NCBI GenBank assembly: GCA_002794775.1
Contig: NBAY01000002.1
Coordinates: 1,736,001 to 1,800,000, forward strand
Length of the DNA: 64,000 nt
Reading direction: 5' to 3'
Origin: Porodaedalea pini
Lineage: Eukaryota; Basidiomycota; Agaricomycetes; Hymenochaetales; Hymenochaetaceae
Below the pieces are notes generated by a model, which saw nothing but the letters and a program-made list of their open reading frames with translations, did no database searches and had not been told where the DNA came from. This document shows, one piece after another, positions 61,062-64,000 of the stretch; the first letter of the stretch is position 1; the number at the start of each line of letters is the position of its first letter. The translations under genes and the position numbers were made by a program.

Positions 61062-61916
61062 GATAGGCGATGGTGTTGGTGATGGGTGGGGTGGTTGGTG
61101 GGCTCCTAGCTCGTCGTCTAGGCGTACTAGGTCGTCGTCGGTCAGTGGTGGTAGTTGTGCGAGGACAGCGTTGGCAGTGTCTTCTGGTGGTGTATTCCAC
61201 CGCTGTGCCGCTGATCCAGACGGTCGAGCGTACGGGTGTGGAGCCAGCTCAAATCAGAAACAACACTGCCAGCCGACAGGTGGTGTGGACACCTGCGGAT
61301 CTGATTGAGCGCTGTAACAAAATTCCGGATGTGGTGGTCGACTTTCACTTGCTGATCAAACCCGGATCTTCCTCTGTGAAGACTCCAACAGGCGCCAAGG
61401 GACCTTTCCGAAGATCACCCCCAAGGCCTGGTAGCTACTCTCGAGTGGGTTGGACTCAACGTTACCCCCTCTCAAACGAGCGCTGGTTGATCAAATAGAA
61501 AGAGGACGGCGGGTTATGAAACGAGTGAGTTTAATAATGAAGGTAAAGAATTAACAACGTATCGGCCTGATCGATGCACGTGAGATCGATCTGAGAACAG
61601 GTGTGGGTCGAAGCGATCGTAGTCGGGGTCGCAGTCCAAGTCGTCGGACGCATCGGATAAGAATGTTGGTCTAGAGTTCGGGGTTACGGACAGGTAGTGG
61701 ACAGTTTTGAGATTGTTGGACAAGATGGGGGTTGAGAGTGATGATGATAGATAGTAGGAAGAGTTCAATGGTGAGAGTGATTTGCGGGGTACAGGTAAAG
61801 GTGTAGATGGTAGCGTGGTAGAGAGATTGTTGTCGGTAGGAGATGCGAATGTTCAGAGCCAGCTTGGCGTCGGTGACTGAGAATGCGCAAGGCGGTAGGG
61901 GTAAGTTTCGACCTTG

Positions 61917-61962
61917 TGTCAGCGATGGACTATGGGTATGCAAGGGGTAGCCGGGTCGTGCG
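61917..61962 (-). repeat. Broken 5' LTR end of the minus-strand element
   Basis: 46 bases matching the left end of the LTR at 55392 with only a few differences, starting TGTCAGCGAYGGACTAYGGG. The match stops abruptly where TGTTAG of the next element begins, showing that the second element is inserted here. Confidence 0.75.
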
Positions 61963-62375
61963 TGTTAGAACCTGAACTTTCACCTTTTCCTTTATTTTCC
62001 CTTTTACCATTTCCTTTATTATATTCGTCCTTTTCATTATATTTACCCATCTTACACAATCATTCCCACACTACCTTCATTCGTTCCATTCCCGCTCGTT
62101 ATGTAATGTTAGGTAATATAGTCTCACGGTCGTCACTATATAAGGTCTCAGGAATCGCATGAACTCCTTGTTCTGCTTTTCCTCTTACCTCCGCGACGAC
62201 CTAGGTGAGACTCGTCCCCCTTGTATTAGTTTAGACTTGTATTAATCCTCTTACCTCCGCGACGACCTAGCCTGAGTAAGCGTGTCCCGAGTCTACGCTC
62301 GAGTATAGCACGTCCCAGACGACAGTCAGCCGAGGCCTGCCCAGTCCGAGTCGTCTCCCGGGCTCCCGCCTAACA
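61963..62375 (+). repeat. 5' LTR of the plus-strand element
   Basis: About 413 bases with perfect TGTTAG...CTAACA terminal inverted repeats and an ACTATATAAGG TATA-like box near 62135. An alternative right end at 62557 (CAACTGACA) cannot be excluded because the 3' LTR is outside the window. Confidence 0.6.
62181..62270 (+). repeat. 24-base direct repeat inside the LTR
   Basis: Two identical 24-base copies at 62181-62204 and 62247-62270, starting CCTCTTACCTCC and ending GACGACCTAG, 66 bases apart and just downstream of the TATA box. They lie where transcription should begin, so they may be a regulatory duplication or a replication slip. Confidence 0.8.
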
Positions 62376-63085
62376 TAAAAGCAGAACCTCACCCAGGCTC
62401 ATCCCCAGCGTAAGTCGTCGCTGTCGACTCGCCTTCACTCGGTCTAGAGGAGTGCTCCCCTCGACGGACTTGACGTGTAAACCCCCTAAACGACAACCCT
62501 CAACCCTGCCCGGACGTTTTCGGACGTTCGTGTATTACGTAAATATATCAACTGACATTTCCCGACCCTGGCTCTACGAATTAGCCTCTGGTGGAGCACG
62601 CACCTAACGTGGACGTGGGTAACAAGACGAGTCCAAACTTCGACGACAATCTCGTTTGTAATCTCACTCGGATCCTACCGCCTCGTCATCAACTTCGCTG
62701 ACGAACCCGCTCAACGTTGGCGTAACCCCGGATCGAACGCGCAACCGATCCCTGTCCCTCCGCCAACGTCAAGATAGATCTCACCGACGAACAGCAACGG
62801 GCCCTTCCTGCTTCAGCCCGTTGGGATCCAGACCGACCAGGCTACGTCACAACCAATAATAGCGGCGTCACTCACGACATCTGGTGGAGTGAAATCCGGC
62901 GCAGCTGGTATTCATCAGACGAACGAGGGAGGAGAGCAAGGTGGCCCCCAGCCGCTCCGTCGTCACCTGCACCGTCAACATCTACGGTCAACCTACCACC
63001 GACCCCAGGTCCTTACCGCGAAACCAACAGAGACCCCTCACCGCCGACTCCTCCAGAACCTCCGACACCTGCACCCGAACTCGCG

Positions 63086-64000
63086 ATGTCAGCAGAAGGT
63101 TTCAGCCAACAGCAAATGGTGCAGATTGCGGCCATCGTTGCGAATGCCTTCGCCCATCAGGCGAACAACGCCCCAGCACCGGTCGCGGCCGCTAACCCCC
63201 CGACCCCCAACATAGATGTCGCCCGGCCACGAGAATTCACTGGTGGCGACGATTACCTCGACTTCAGACGTGAAGTCCTCCTTTTTGTATCCGCAAATCC
63301 AAGTCGATACCCTACGTCAGAGAGTAAGATTTATGTAGCTCTCTCCTACCTGAAGGGTGGTAATGCGGCAACGTGGGCGCAGAACTACGTCGAGGAGTCG
63401 ACAACGTCGGGGATCGTCACCTTCACCGACAGCTGGGAAAGATTCCAGGAACGACTCGACGCCTCGTTCGATGACCCGAATCGCAAGGAGAAAGCACTGA
63501 AGGATTTCCGAGATAAGGTTCAGAAGGACCTAACCGCGGACGAGTTCTTCCAGAAGTTCGACATGATAATTAAGCGCGCCGAGTTGAAAGACGACAGCGT
63601 CATCTGCGATCGCCTCAAGCGGGCGATGAACATTGAGGTGGTCCGTGGAGTGCTAAGGTCGACGCCAGTCCCAACGAAATACGAGGATTGGAAGAACAAG
63701 GCGATTGAAATAGACCGCGGCGAACAGCAGATTTGCGCTATCCAATGAGGACGCGCCTTTCTTCCCCCTCCTCGCCTACCACAACAAGCGCCCCCAGCTC
63801 GCCGTCAGGTAGCGGCCCCTCACGTCGACAGACGCAATGCGACCGGCGTCACCTTTGGAGGCGCTGGTCAACCGATGGACGTCTCGATGAACGAGGCACA
63901 ACGACGACGTGCGTGCTGGATCTGTGGTGGGCTGGGCCACTTTAAAGACAAGTGCCCACAGGCGAAACCGATCATCCAGCGCATGCTGGAACTGATGGCG
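63086..64000 (+). pseudogene. Ty3/gypsy Gag of the plus-strand element, one premature stop
   Basis: Gag domain (RPREFTGGDDYLDFRREVLL; DLTADEFFQKFDMIIKRAEL; TKYEDWKNKAIEIDRGEQQ) is interrupted by TGA at 63746-63748. The same frame continues with a Pro-rich hinge, RNATGVTFGGAGQPMDVSMN and the zinc knuckle CWICGGLGHFKDKC to the window edge. One base change (CGA to TGA) explains the stop. It is related to but clearly distinct from the first element's Gag. Confidence 0.82.

Larger units (their letters stand above)
55392..61962 (-). mobile_element. Ty3/gypsy chromovirus, minus strand, decayed
   Basis: The element runs right to left: a broken 5' LTR (61917-61962), an untranslated leader, gag (61061-59976), pol (59979-55840) and a 3' LTR (55392-55827). 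It sits inside the copia RNase H. The C-terminal chromodomain places it among the chromoviruses (Tf1-like), which target heterochromatin. Four stops interrupt pol, so it cannot move on its own. Confidence 0.85.
61963..64000 (+). mobile_element. Second Ty3/gypsy element, plus strand, incomplete in window
   Basis: 5' LTR, leader and gag of a second, different gypsy-type element, inserted into the 5' LTR of the first. It runs off the window edge, so its pol, 3' LTR and target-site duplication cannot be seen. Confidence 0.8.

Overview
The window is nuclear DNA of a filamentous basidiomycete, most likely an Agaricomycete. Nearly every gene is cut by several introns of about 48-66 bases. The gene set includes a seven-helix DUF6533 protein, an F-box/leucine-rich protein, a ceramide glucosyltransferase and Ty3-type elements with a chromodomain. 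All calls come from reading translated sequence by eye; no database was searched.

Layout: 1-5.9 kb carries the start of the splicing factor SF3A2 (minus) and the ribosome-biogenesis gene RRP5 (plus), sharing a 202-base divergent promoter. 6.4-11.5 kb is a large Kelch/coiled-coil polarity protein of the Tea1/Kel1 type (minus). 12.2-16.2 kb has a GHSMG lipase and S-formylglutathione hydrolase (plus). 16.4-26.1 kb holds, on the minus strand, an FHA-domain protein kinase, a disordered protein of unknown function, an F-box-like protein and the replication factor Sld2. 26.3-29.1 kb has the proteasome lid subunit Rpn5 and mitoribosomal mS23 (plus). 29.2-34.9 kb has exocyst Sec3 and a SNAPC1-like factor (minus). 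35.5-39.5 kb is a pair of decayed, divergently oriented cellular genes, one of them a Pho85-type cyclin. 40.1-49.0 kb has inner-nuclear-membrane Ima1 (plus), a Ser/Thr-rich wall-sensor-like protein, a membrane-anchored heparinase-like lyase and a TatD nuclease (all minus). 49.4-52.7 kb has peroxisomal thiolase and ceramide glucosyltransferase (plus). 52.8-64 kb is a DUF6533 gene whose 5' end runs into a Ty1/copia remnant, followed by two nested Ty3/gypsy elements.

The most interesting signal is at the RNA-processing level. Very small coding exons carry critical motifs: an 8-base exon supplies the Asp-Leu-Lys of the kinase HRDLKPEN loop, an 11-base exon supplies Gly-His-Ser-Met of the lipase nucleophile elbow, and SF3A2 begins with a 4-base coding exon followed by an 8-base exon. 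Three introns have non-GT-AG ends: two GC-AG introns in RRP5 and one AT-AC intron in the thiolase gene. A second theme is paired ACGCGT (MCB, MBF-type) boxes in front of Sld2, the FHA kinase and the cyclin pseudogene, all cell-cycle genes. A third is that the premature stops in the transposons and in the decayed cellular pair are all of a kind a single C-to-T change would make.

RRP5 contains two apparent single-base frame shifts beside A runs. They look more like sequence or assembly errors than inactivation.
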